Below are positions 25,694 through 33,008 of a stretch of 64,000 bases of DNA, in pieces (within the stretch, counting starts at the first letter, position 1; the number at the start of each line of letters is the position of its first letter). This stretch comes from Streptomyces bottropensis ATCC 25435 (lineage in GTDB: Bacteria; Actinomycetota; Actinomycetes; Streptomycetales; Streptomycetaceae). Location of the stretch: NCBI RefSeq assembly GCF_000383595.1, contig NZ_KB911581.1:8391519-8455518 (forward strand), read 5' to 3'. The notes under the pieces were generated by a model that ran no database searches, was not told the DNA's origin, and saw only the letters and a program-made list of their open reading frames with translations. A program made the translations under genes and the position numbers.

Positions 25694-26710
25694 TCAGGAG
25701 GGCCGGCGCAGCCGCCTGAAGCCCCATACGACGACGACCGCACCGCCGACGGCGAGGGCGCCGACCTTGAAGGTGGAGCTGGTGCCGTCGCCGTCCGCCG
25801 CTTCGGTGCCGGAATCCTTCTGGCCGGAGGAGGACGAGCCGGAACCGCCGCTCCCGGAGCCGCCGCCGGGCACGTCCCGCGCGACGACCGAGCTGCCCGA
25901 CCCCTCGCTGCCGTACATGATCTTCGAGCCGTCGGTGTCGAACGTGACCGACTCCCCCTGCCGCTGCAGGGGCACGTTCAGCCGCTCGACCTTCTTGAGT
26001 CTGCCGCCGTTCCAGTCGTAGAGGATGCCGCCGAAGTAGGCGCGCAGGGCGAGCTGCTTGCCGTCCGGTGAGAACGCGCCGTCGGTGACTTCCAGGTCCG
26101 GGACGGAGGCGACCTTCTTGAACACGTTCGTGCCGGAGGGCGAGAGGTCGGCCGGACCCTCGTACAGCGATCCGCCCTCCTCGTTCTTGTCGGCGATGTA
26201 GACCCGACCGGTCTTCGGATGCACCATCAGCGCCTCCGCGTCCCGCGCCCCGCCCTCGTACTTCACCACGTACTGCGTGGCCTTGATCGTCTGGTCCTTC
26301 AGCTCCTTCGGCTCCGGGAGTTCGTAGATCCAGACGTACGCCCAGGTGCCGCCGAGGTTGTCGCCGATGTCGCCGACGTAGAGCTTGTCGCCGGGCCCCA
26401 TGGAGATCGCCTCGACGTCGCGCGGAGTGCCGACGCCCGTCATGGTGACCGTGGCGACCGTCTCGCCCGTCTTGCTGTCGACGGCGTAGAGGAAGGCCCC
26501 GTCGTCGCTGTCGTTGTGGGTCCAGTAGACCCCCGGGTGCTGACGCGACGCGGCGAGACCGCTCGACTCGGTGATCCGCGTGTCCTTCATCGTGAACCCG
26601 TCGTCGTCGGCGGCCGCGGGCGCGGCCGGGAGCGCGGCGAGCAGGACGGCGGCGAGACCGGCGAAGCCGGCGCGGAACCGGCACGGGGAGGTGAGGGGGC
26701 GACGGCGCAT
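25694..26710 (-). CDS. secreted, C-terminally anchored beta-propeller-like (WD40-type) protein
   Basis: This 338-aa protein has a signal peptide (RAGFAGLAAVLLAALPAAPA AAD). It also has repeated strand motifs such as SSGLAASRQHPGVYWTHND, DVEAISMGPGDKLYVGDIGD, DAEALMVHPKTGRVYIADKN and TDGAFSPDGKQLALRAYFGG. A Gly/Ser-rich spacer follows, then one C-terminal membrane helix (FKVGALAVGGAVVVVWGF) before RRLRRPS. It is therefore probably displayed on the outer face of the membrane. The propeller repeats resemble WD40/YncE-like proteins that bind partners or ligands. No catalytic residues are seen. It is alone, upstream of the ABC remnant. Confidence 0.75.
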   Translation of the reverse strand: MRRRPLTSPCRFRAGFAGLAAVLLAALPAAPAAADDDGFTMKDTRITESSGLAASRQHPGVYWTHNDSDDGAFLYAVDSKTGETVATVTMTGVGTPRDVEAISMGPGDKLYVGDIGDNLGGTWAYVWIYELPEPKELKDQTIKATQYVVKYEGGARDAEALMVHPKTGRVYIADKNEEGGSLYEGPADLSPSGTNVFKKVASVPDLEVTDGAFSPDGKQLALRAYFGGILYDWNGGRLKKVERLNVPLQRQGESVTFDTDGSKIMYGSEGSGSSVVARDVPGGGSGSGGSGSSSSGQKDSGTEAADGDGTSSTFKVGALAVGGAVVVVWGFRRLRRPS

Positions 26711-26806
26711 GGGCCCAAGCCTGCCATCTCGCTCCCCTGGGTGGGGTGGGGGGAGCGCCGTCGGGGTGGGGGTGGTCGGTCGGGTGCGGGTGGGGGGCTT
26801 CTCGCG

Positions 26807-26866
26807 CAGTTCCCCGCGTCCCTCGGAAAAGCAGGGGCTGCGCCCCGTGCTTCTCCGCCCACGTGG
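26807..26866. repeat. dispersed intergenic element (copy 2)
   Basis: The stretch contains CTTCTCGCGCAGTTCCCCGC, then AAAAGCAGGGGCTGCGCCCC and GTGCTTCTCC. The ends (CTTCTC.. and ..AAAAGCA/GTGCTTCTCC) can pair into a long hairpin. Near-identical words occur at 50379-50436. Confidence 0.65.
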
Positions 26867-26897
26867 CGGGGTTCACAGGGCTGTTCGGGGCGAGAGG

Positions 26898-26915
26898 CGC
26901 TACCAGTCGGTAGCG
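26898..26915. promoter_or_regulatory. inverted repeat, candidate operator of the SGNH hydrolase gene
   Basis: CGCTACC-AGTC-GGTAGCG has perfect 7-bp arms and a 4-bp spacer. It is centred 27 bp upstream of the ATG at 26934. The geometry suits a TetR-like dimer. No regulator gene is adjacent. Confidence 0.5.
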
Positions 26916-26933
26916 ATCGTTCATGATGTGCCA

Positions 26934-27620
26934 ATGCTCAGGTTCATGCCCGTAGGCGACTCCATGACGATCGGGAGCGCCGGCGAACACACATGGCGCT
27001 ACCGGCTCTGGCAGCACCTGCGCACGACGTACGACGGGCCCTTCAAGATCGTCGGCCCGCGCGAGACGCTGCACGACAAGGCGACGGACGCCCCGACGTC
27101 GTACGAGTACGCCGGCACCGACCCGCGCTTCCCCCGCGGCCATCTCGCCGGCTGGGGCGAGGGCTGGCTCCACATGGCGCCGCTGATCGCCGACGCGGTC
27201 CGCGGCAACCGGGCGAACGTCCTTCTCGTCTCCCTCGGCCTCATCGACCTCGGCTTCTACACCAACGCCGAGCAGACCGCCGAGAACACCCGCCGCTTCG
27301 TCGAGGCCGCCCGCGAGGCGAACCCGCACGTGCGCATGGTCCTCCTCCCCGTCACCCCCAACGTCCGCGCCGAGTCCGACGCCCCCTTCGCCGCCCAGGT
27401 CGCCCGCTTCAACGAACTCCTCGCCAAGACGGCCGCCGACCTCGACGAACCCCGCTCCCCGCTCCTCGTGGCCTCCCCGCCCCCGTCGTACGACATCCAC
27501 CGGGACACCTACGACGGCACCCACCCCAACGCCTCCGGCGAACACAAGATCGCGGCGACCTTCGCGAACGCGATGCACGAGGCGTGGGACCTGGGGGGAC
27601 CGTACGAGGAAGGGCCCTAA
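26934..27620 (+). CDS. SGNH/GDSL hydrolase family protein
   Basis: The protein is 228 aa from the ATG at 26934 (MLRFMPVGDSMTIGSAGEHT), where GDSM carries the block-I serine. Block II/III features are GHLAGWGEGW and VLLVSLGLIDLGF (Gly/Asn positions partly altered: LGLIDL instead of GxND). Block V is DTYDGTHPNASGEHKIA, with the catalytic Asp-x-x-His. There is no signal peptide, so it is probably cytoplasmic, an esterase or acetylhydrolase of unknown substrate. The non-canonical block III (no Asn) may reduce oxyanion support. The 3' end overlaps the convergent methyltransferase gene by 4 bp. Confidence 0.8.
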   Translation: MLRFMPVGDSMTIGSAGEHTWRYRLWQHLRTTYDGPFKIVGPRETLHDKATDAPTSYEYAGTDPRFPRGHLAGWGEGWLHMAPLIADAVRGNRANVLLVSLGLIDLGFYTNAEQTAENTRRFVEAAREANPHVRMVLLPVTPNVRAESDAPFAAQVARFNELLAKTAADLDEPRSPLLVASPPPSYDIHRDTYDGTHPNASGEHKIAATFANAMHEAWDLGGPYEEGP

Positions 27621-28411
27621 GCCCCAGACCCGGCGCCCTCGGCAGTCCTCGTCGCCGTCACCAGCGCGAACGTCAGATACTCCCCCTGGTCCGCCTCCAG
27701 CATCTCCACGACCGCCCGATCGGCTCCCCCTGCCTGCGGATCGCGTTCCGCACATGCCCGCGCCCAGAGCAGCCAGTCCCGCCAGCCGTCCTCCTGGAGC
27801 CGGGCCGAGGTGACGTCGACCAGTTCGGTGACCGCCCACTGGAACCGCCACCACTCGGCGGTGTGCCAGGCGATGGCCTCCCAGCCGACGACGGCCTTGA
27901 TGTGCGGCGGCACGGACCCGAGGTCGCGCACCTCGCGGGTCAGCGCGGGTGTGGCGACGCCGAGCTGCCCGCCGGGCCGCAGGAACCGCACCAGGTACGG
28001 CAGATAGCTGTCCGCCGTCCCGAAGTACTCGAACGCGTCCACGCTGACGACGGCGTCGAAGCCGCCCTCCTCGAACGGCAGGGCATGCGCCTCGGCCCGC
28101 ACCGCCGTCACCCGGTCCCCCACCCCGGCCTTGTCGAAGACCTCCGCCGCCTCCTCCGCCGCGATCCACCAGTCCGCGGCGACCACCTCCACCCCGAACT
28201 CCCGCGCCAGGAACACGGAGGTCGCCCCCTTCCCCGACCCCAGGTCCAACACCCGCATCCCGGGCCGCAGTTCGAGGTCCCGCACCAGGTCCTCCAGCAG
28301 CCACAGCGGGTTCGGCCCCATGTCGAGGCCGAGCAGCCAGGAGGGGTCGTAGGCGGAGGAGCGCGGGTAACGGTCGGGGCGGTGGAGGGCGTCGCGCGCG
28401 GTGGTGGTCAC
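27617..28411 (-). CDS. class I SAM-dependent methyltransferase
   Basis: The protein is 264 aa from the GTG at 28411 (MTTTARDALHRPDRYP). The Rossmann SAM-binding motif is RVLDLGSGKGATSVFLA near residue 56, then the acidic strand end VVAADWW, motif II-like EEGGFDAVVSVDAFEYFG and LRPGGQLGVATPAL. This pattern matches cyclopropane-synthase/SAM-methyltransferase family proteins acting on small molecules. The substrate is unknown. It is divergent from the MFS transporter across 174 bp and converges on the SGNH gene, so functional linkage with the transporter is possible but unproven. Confidence 0.85.
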   Translation of the reverse strand: MTTTARDALHRPDRYPRSSAYDPSWLLGLDMGPNPLWLLEDLVRDLELRPGMRVLDLGSGKGATSVFLAREFGVEVVAADWWIAAEEAAEVFDKAGVGDRVTAVRAEAHALPFEEGGFDAVVSVDAFEYFGTADSYLPYLVRFLRPGGQLGVATPALTREVRDLGSVPPHIKAVVGWEAIAWHTAEWWRFQWAVTELVDVTSARLQEDGWRDWLLWARACAERDPQAGGADRAVVEMLEADQGEYLTFALVTATRTAEGAGSGA

Positions 28412-28585
28412 GGGAGACGACCCAAACGGTTCGGGCGCCGGGCGCGCAAGGGAGTTTCGTCGTACTCCGTGCTGACGAATCCGCCCACCGCCTCCCGGGT
28501 CCGGCGCTCCGCACTTGATCGGTGGCCCCCCGCTCGCTTGGATGTCCCGGTCGGACGCGGCGGTGACGGATGCGGGGCGGGACGG

Positions 28586-29986
28586 ATGGCGCGGGGCGGT
28601 GGGCTGGGCCGGGAGTTCCGGTGGCTGTGGACGGCGTACGCGGTCAGCGCGTTCGGCACGCGGCTGTCGTTCGACGCGTTCCCCCTGATCGCGGTGCTGG
28701 TCCTGCACGTCGGCCCGACACAGGTCTCCGCGCTGGCGGCCACCGGCCTGGCGGTGGGCGCGGTGGTGGCCCTGCCGCTCGGCCCCTGGGTGGAGTTCCG
28801 CCGCAAGCGTCCGGTGATGATGACGATGGACCTGGTCCGCTGTGCGGCCCTGCTGACGGTCCCGGCCGCCTACGCCCTCGACCTGCTCACCTTCCCCCAG
28901 CTCCTCCTGGTCTCCATGGTCGTCACCGTGGCCGACATCACCTTCACCGCGGCGAGCGGCGCCTTCCTGAAATCCCTGGTCCCCCCGGAACACCTCGTGG
29001 CCGCCAACGGCCGCTTCGAGGCCACGACCTGGACCACCACCATGCTCGGCCCGCCCCTCGGCGGCGCCGCGATGGGACTCTTCGGTCCGGTCGTCACCCT
29101 GCTGATCGACGCCACCAGCTACCTGGTCTCGGCGGCGGGCATCCGGGCGATCGGCGACCGCGAGCCGCCGCACCCGGCACGGACGGCACCGCCGACGCAT
29201 ACGGCAGAGGTGGCGGTGGCGGGGGCCTCGGAGACCGCCGTGGGTGCCGCGGTACCCGCGACGCCCGCCCCACCCGCGACGCACAAGACACCCACGGCGC
29301 CCAAGACCCTCACCCCCCGTCTCCGCCCCACCGACCTCCTCGACGGCTGGCGGTTCCTGCTCGCCGACCCGGCCCTGCGCCCCCTCTTCCTCAACACCAT
29401 CGTGGTCAACGCGCTGATCATGGCGCCCGCACCGCTGCTGCTGATCCTCATGGTCGGTGAACTCGGCTTCGCCCCCTGGCAGTACGGCCTCGCTTTCGCC
29501 GTCCCCTGCGCCGGTGGACTGATCGGCTCCCGCCTCTCCCGTCGCCTGGTCGCCCGGCACGGCGACGACCGGGTCCTGCGGGTCGCCGGAACCCTGCGGG
29601 CCTGCTGGCCGCTGGGGCTGGCGTTCATCGGTCACGGCCCGGCGGGCCTCGTCCTCGTCATGGTCGTCGAGCTGGGCCTGATCACCTGCATCAGCGTCTT
29701 CAACCCCGTGATGGCCACCCAGCGCCTCACCCGGACCCCGTCGGACCGCGTCGCCCGCGTCCTCACCGCCTGGTCCGTCACCGGCAAACTCGCCACCGCC
29801 GCCACGACGGCCCTCTGGGGCCTCCTCGCCGCCCTGACGACCCCCCGAACGGCGATCGCCACGGCCGGCCTCCTCCTCCTGGCGACCCCGCTGCTCCTCC
29901 TCACCCACCGCCACCGGTCAGGAGGGGTGCCCCGCACCCCCGCCCCGAACGACCACCAGAACCCGGAGCCCCTTCCGAAGAACTGA
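28586..29986 (+). CDS. MFS transporter
   Basis: The protein is 466 aa from the ATG at 28586. It has about 12 membrane helices split by a long Thr/Pro/Ala-rich loop (about residues 195-250). The inter-helix signature is WVEFRRKRPVMMTMDLVRCA, and the first helix begins LWTAYAVSAFGTRLSFDAF, a pattern seen in the MFS_3/DHA3 efflux group. It probably exports a small molecule. The central loop has alternating proline and threonine with repeated PKT/HKT words. The gene is monocistronic. Confidence 0.85.
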   Translation: MARGGGLGREFRWLWTAYAVSAFGTRLSFDAFPLIAVLVLHVGPTQVSALAATGLAVGAVVALPLGPWVEFRRKRPVMMTMDLVRCAALLTVPAAYALDLLTFPQLLLVSMVVTVADITFTAASGAFLKSLVPPEHLVAANGRFEATTWTTTMLGPPLGGAAMGLFGPVVTLLIDATSYLVSAAGIRAIGDREPPHPARTAPPTHTAEVAVAGASETAVGAAVPATPAPPATHKTPTAPKTLTPRLRPTDLLDGWRFLLADPALRPLFLNTIVVNALIMAPAPLLLILMVGELGFAPWQYGLAFAVPCAGGLIGSRLSRRLVARHGDDRVLRVAGTLRACWPLGLAFIGHGPAGLVLVMVVELGLITCISVFNPVMATQRLTRTPSDRVARVLTAWSVTGKLATAATTALWGLLAALTTPRTAIATAGLLLLATPLLLLTHRHRSGGVPRTPAPNDHQNPEPLPKN

Positions 29987-30045
29987 CACCGGACGTCGCA
30001 CGGGGCCCACCAGGGGAAACGGCACGACCGGCCAAGCCGTGACGG

Positions 30046-30978
30046 TCAGAACATCGTGTTGTCGTTCGCCGACGTCTCCGGCACGTCCTGGAGTGCGTCC
30101 CAGTGTTCGACGATCTTGCCGTTCCGCACCCGGAACAGGTCGACGACGGCCTGGCCGCGCTCGCCCGGGGCGTTGACGTAGTGGCTGTGGACGGCGACGA
30201 GGTCGCCCTCGGCGATGACGCGCTTGCGCGTGACGGTGAGGGAGGGGAACTGCTGGAAGTAGCCGCCCAGACCGGCCCTGGCCCCGGCCACGCCGTCGGG
30301 GATGTTCGGGTTGTGCTGGTGGTACTCGGGGCCCCAGTACCGGTCGAGCGCCGAGAGGTCCTTCCGCACCAGCAGTCGGTCGAAGGCCTTGGTCACCAGC
30401 TTCTCGTTGTACGCGGTCAGCCGGGCCGGCCCCGGCACCTCGGTGCGCGGCCGGCTGACGGTGGAGAACATGTCGTTGCCGTTGGCCGAGGACTCCGGCA
30501 CCTCCTGCCCCACGTCCCAGTGCTCCGCGATCCGCCCGCCCTGGAAGCGGAAGATGTCGAACACGGCGGAGCCCCGGGTGCCTGGCGTGAGCACGACGTT
30601 GGAGTGCACGAGGACGAGGTCGCCCTGGGCGATGACCCGCCTGATGTCGTAGGCGGCGTCCGGGAACTGCTGCCGCACCGCCGCCGCGAGCCCCTTCAGC
30701 GTCTCCGCCCCGTCCGGCGCGAACGGGTTGTGCTGGATGTAGTCCGGCCGCACGTACCGGTCCACGACCGCCGTGTTCCCGTCCTCGAACACCCCCTTCA
30801 GCACCCGTACCGCCACGGCCTTCTGGTACGCGAGCCGAGCGGCGTCCCCGTGCGGGGCCCGCTCGGCGACGGCGGTGGACGGGGCCGCGACGGCCGGTAC
30901 GACGGCGGCGGTGGAGGTGAGCGCGACGGCCGCGAGGACGGCGACGAGCGCGCGGCGGGCAGGCGTGGTGGGGGTCAC
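30046..30978 (-). CDS. secreted protein with two SnoaL-like (NTF2-fold) domains
   Basis: The protein is 310 aa from the GTG at 30978 (MTPTTPARRALVAVLAAV), preceded by GGGAGCC. A signal peptide ends near AAPSTA. Two homologous halves follow: domain A (about 55-165) with RYVRPDYIQHNPFAPDG and HWDVGQEVPESSANGNDMF, and domain B (about 180-310) with RYWGPEYHQHNPNIPDG and HWDALQDVPETSANDNTMF. The YxQHNPxxPDG and HWDxxQ signatures are those of SnoaL-like polyketide-cyclase-fold proteins. The function of exported forms is unknown. It is divergent from the aldo/keto reductase. Confidence 0.85.
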   Translation of the reverse strand: MTPTTPARRALVAVLAAVALTSTAAVVPAVAAPSTAVAERAPHGDAARLAYQKAVAVRVLKGVFEDGNTAVVDRYVRPDYIQHNPFAPDGAETLKGLAAAVRQQFPDAAYDIRRVIAQGDLVLVHSNVVLTPGTRGSAVFDIFRFQGGRIAEHWDVGQEVPESSANGNDMFSTVSRPRTEVPGPARLTAYNEKLVTKAFDRLLVRKDLSALDRYWGPEYHQHNPNIPDGVAGARAGLGGYFQQFPSLTVTRKRVIAEGDLVAVHSHYVNAPGERGQAVVDLFRVRNGKIVEHWDALQDVPETSANDNTMF

Positions 30979-31055
30979 GAGGCTCCCATCGGAGAGGTTC
31001 GGCAGGTCAGCTCCCGCTTGAAAGTTCAAGCAGTGATGCTTACGAAAGGAAAGCA

Positions 31056-31070
31056 CTAACCTTCAGTTAG
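31056..31070. promoter_or_regulatory. CTAAC-N5-GTTAG inverted repeat between divergent genes
   Basis: Perfect 5-bp arms with a CTTCA spacer lie in an AT-rich 147-bp region between the SnoaL protein and the aldo/keto reductase. It could serve as an operator for both. MarR- or HxlR-type regulators use similar short arms; none is encoded adjacent. Confidence 0.4.
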
Positions 31071-31125
31071 CGTCAAGATCTCTCCCCTTGCCTAGAGCGC
31101 ACTCCACCGCCTTGGCTAAGGAGTC

Positions 31126-32118
31126 ATGAAGTACACACAGCTCGGACGCACAGGTCTCAAGGTCAGTCGGCTGGTCCTCGGCACGATGAACTTCGGTCCG
31201 CAGACAGATGAATCAACCAGCCACGGCATCATGGACGCCGCACTGGACGCGGGCATCAACTTCTTCGACACGGCGAACGTCTATGGGTGGGGTGAGAACA
31301 AGGGCCGGACCGAGGAGATCATCGGCAACTGGTTCGCCAAGGGCGGTGAGCGCCGCGACAAGGTCGTCCTCGCGACCAAGGTGTACGGGAACATGGCGGC
31401 GTCGGCCGACTCCTGGCCCAACCACGACAAGCTCTCCGCCCTGAACATCCGGCGGGCCGTGGACGCCAGCCTCAAGCGGCTGCGCACGGACTACATCGAC
31501 GTCTACCAGTTCCACCACATCGACCGGGCCACCCCCTTCGAGGAGATCTGGCAGGCCGTCGACGTCCTGGTCCAGCAGGGCAAGATCCTCTACGCCGGCT
31601 CCAGCAACTTCCCCGGCTACAAGATCGCCCAGGCGAACGAGACCGCCGCCCGCCGGGGCGGCACCATCGGCCTCGTCAGCGAGCAGTGCCTCTACAACCT
31701 CGCCGAGCGCCGCGCCGAGATGGAGGTCATCCCGGCCGCGCAGGAGTACGGCCTCGGGGTCATCCCCTGGTCGCCGCTGCACGGCGGACTGCTCGGCGGG
31801 GTCATCAAGAAGGAGGCCACGCAGGGCCGCCGCGCCTCAGGCCGCAGCGCCGACGCCCTCGCCGACCCGGCCGTACGCGGCCAGGTCCAGGCGTACGAGG
31901 ACCTCCTCGACAAGCACGGCCTCGAACCGGGAGAGGCCGCCCTCGCCTGGCTCCTGACCCGTCCCGGCGTGACCGGCCCGATCGTCGGCCCCCGTACGGC
32001 CGAACAGCTCCGGTCGGCGATCCGCGCGAGCGAGCTGGAGCTGAACGAGGAGCTGCTGACCTCGCTGGACGAGATCTTCCCGGGCCCGGGCCCGTCCCCG
32101 GAGGCCTTCGCCTGGTGA
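31126..32118 (+). CDS. aldo/keto reductase
   Basis: The protein is 330 aa from an ATG with AAGGAG five bases upstream. The AKR (beta/alpha)8 tetrad is visible: Asp in NFFDTANVYG, Tyr five residues later, Lys in VVLATKVYGNM and His in VYQFHHIDRATP. The NADPH-binding C-terminal part has VIPWSPLHGGLLGG and GPRTAEQLRSAIRA. It reduces carbonyl compounds in the cytoplasm, with the substrate unknown; it resembles the YghZ/Kv-beta-like group. It is transcribed alone, opposite the SnoaL protein gene, with which it may share an operator. Confidence 0.92.
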   Translation: MKYTQLGRTGLKVSRLVLGTMNFGPQTDESTSHGIMDAALDAGINFFDTANVYGWGENKGRTEEIIGNWFAKGGERRDKVVLATKVYGNMAASADSWPNHDKLSALNIRRAVDASLKRLRTDYIDVYQFHHIDRATPFEEIWQAVDVLVQQGKILYAGSSNFPGYKIAQANETAARRGGTIGLVSEQCLYNLAERRAEMEVIPAAQEYGLGVIPWSPLHGGLLGGVIKKEATQGRRASGRSADALADPAVRGQVQAYEDLLDKHGLEPGEAALAWLLTRPGVTGPIVGPRTAEQLRSAIRASELELNEELLTSLDEIFPGPGPSPEAFAW

Positions 32119-32128
32119 GGGCCCCGTA

Positions 32129-32160
32129 AGGGGCGCGGGGAACTGCGCGACAAGCCCCCG
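32129..32160. repeat. dispersed intergenic element (copy 3, reverse orientation)
   Basis: AGGGGCGCGGGGAACTGCGCGACAAGCCCCC is the reverse complement of the GCGCAGTTCCCCGCGCCCCT core seen at 51.86 kb. A GCCCC-GTAA-GGGGC hairpin (32121-32134) directly after the aldo/keto reductase stop overlaps its edge and may terminate that gene. A partial copy (GTCCGCAGTTCCCCGAGGCC) follows near 32180. Confidence 0.6.
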
Positions 32161-32279
32161 TCGGCGGGCGGGCCGGCACGGTCCGCAGTTCCCCGAGGCC
32201 ATCGGCACGGTCCCCCGTTCCCCGACCGTCACCGGTGGCCGACGGTCACCGACACCCGATGGTCACGGAGCCCCGACGG

Positions 32280-32369
32280 TCACCTGCCAACCGCCGCCGC
32301 GAGAGCAACCACCGCGAACATCAGCACGAGCACACCGGCCATGATCCGGTTACGGGTCTTCGGGTCCAC
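32280..32369 (-). CDS. 29-residue single-helix membrane peptide
   Basis: From the GTG at 32369 the peptide begins MDPKTRNRIMAGVLVLMFAV and ends VALAAAVGR. It has a basic head, then one clean hydrophobic helix. The frame is intact between the aldo/keto reductase and thpR, and I recall nearly identical small proteins in other streptomycetes. No Shine-Dalgarno stands out. Its role is unknown; it would be an inner-membrane micropeptide. Confidence 0.65.
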   Translation of the reverse strand: MDPKTRNRIMAGVLVLMFAVVALAAAVGR

Positions 32370-32398
32370 CCCACGAGCGTAACCGGCGGCCCGAACGG

Positions 32399-32980
32399 TC
32401 ATCCGGCCGCCCCGAGCGGCCAGCGCCCCAGCGCCTCGTACCGCGGCTGCTCCCCCGGCACCCCGGACGTCGGCAGACTGCTGCGCACCAGCGCGAGGTC
32501 GGCCACCGTCCACGTACGCCCGGCGAAGGCGTCGAGCGCGTCGACGCACGGCCGTACGTCGATGTCGTCACGGCTGCGGGCCACCGTCAGATGGGGCGTG
32601 TACCGGCGGTGCTCCCCCATCGGCACCCCGGCCTTGCGCGCCGCCGCCTCCGCCCGGTCGGCCAGCAGCCGGAGCGCGCCGAGGTCACCCTCGGCGCCCG
32701 CCCACAACGCCCGCCCGTGCCCGAACTGTCCGCCGCCGCGCACGGCCAGCGGGAACGGCTCGCCGCGCCGCGCGGCCCGCTCCAGGCGCCGCGACAGCTC
32801 CGGTACGACGTCCACCTCGACCTCGCCGTAGAAGGCGAGGGTGAAGTGCCAGCCGGCCGGTGCGGTCCAGCGCAACCGGTCCGCACCGGCCAGGCCCTTC
32901 AACTCCCCGATCACCACGCCGAGTTCGTCGACGACGTCGGCGGGCGGCAACACCGCGGCGAACAGCCGCACGGTACTCAT
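32399..32980 (-). CDS. thpR: RNA 2',3'-cyclic phosphodiesterase (2'-5' RNA ligase family)
   Basis: The protein is 193 aa from the ATG at 32980 (MSTVRLFAAVLPPADVVDEL); an ATG three codons upstream and a GTG six codons upstream are also in frame. The two HxTx motifs that form the active site are WHFTLAFYG near residue 45 and TPHLTVARS near 129. The family opens 2',3'-cyclic phosphates or, in vitro, joins 2'-5' RNA ends. The gene is 28 bp downstream of the MFS gene on the same strand and probably belongs to the marR-MFS transcription unit. Confidence 0.9.
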   Translation of the reverse strand: MSTVRLFAAVLPPADVVDELGVVIGELKGLAGADRLRWTAPAGWHFTLAFYGEVEVDVVPELSRRLERAARRGEPFPLAVRGGGQFGHGRALWAGAEGDLGALRLLADRAEAAARKAGVPMGEHRRYTPHLTVARSRDDIDVRPCVDALDAFAGRTWTVADLALVRSSLPTSGVPGEQPRYEALGRWPLGAAG

Positions 32981-33008
32981 GGCACTCATGACGGCCACTT
33001 TCGCAGGA

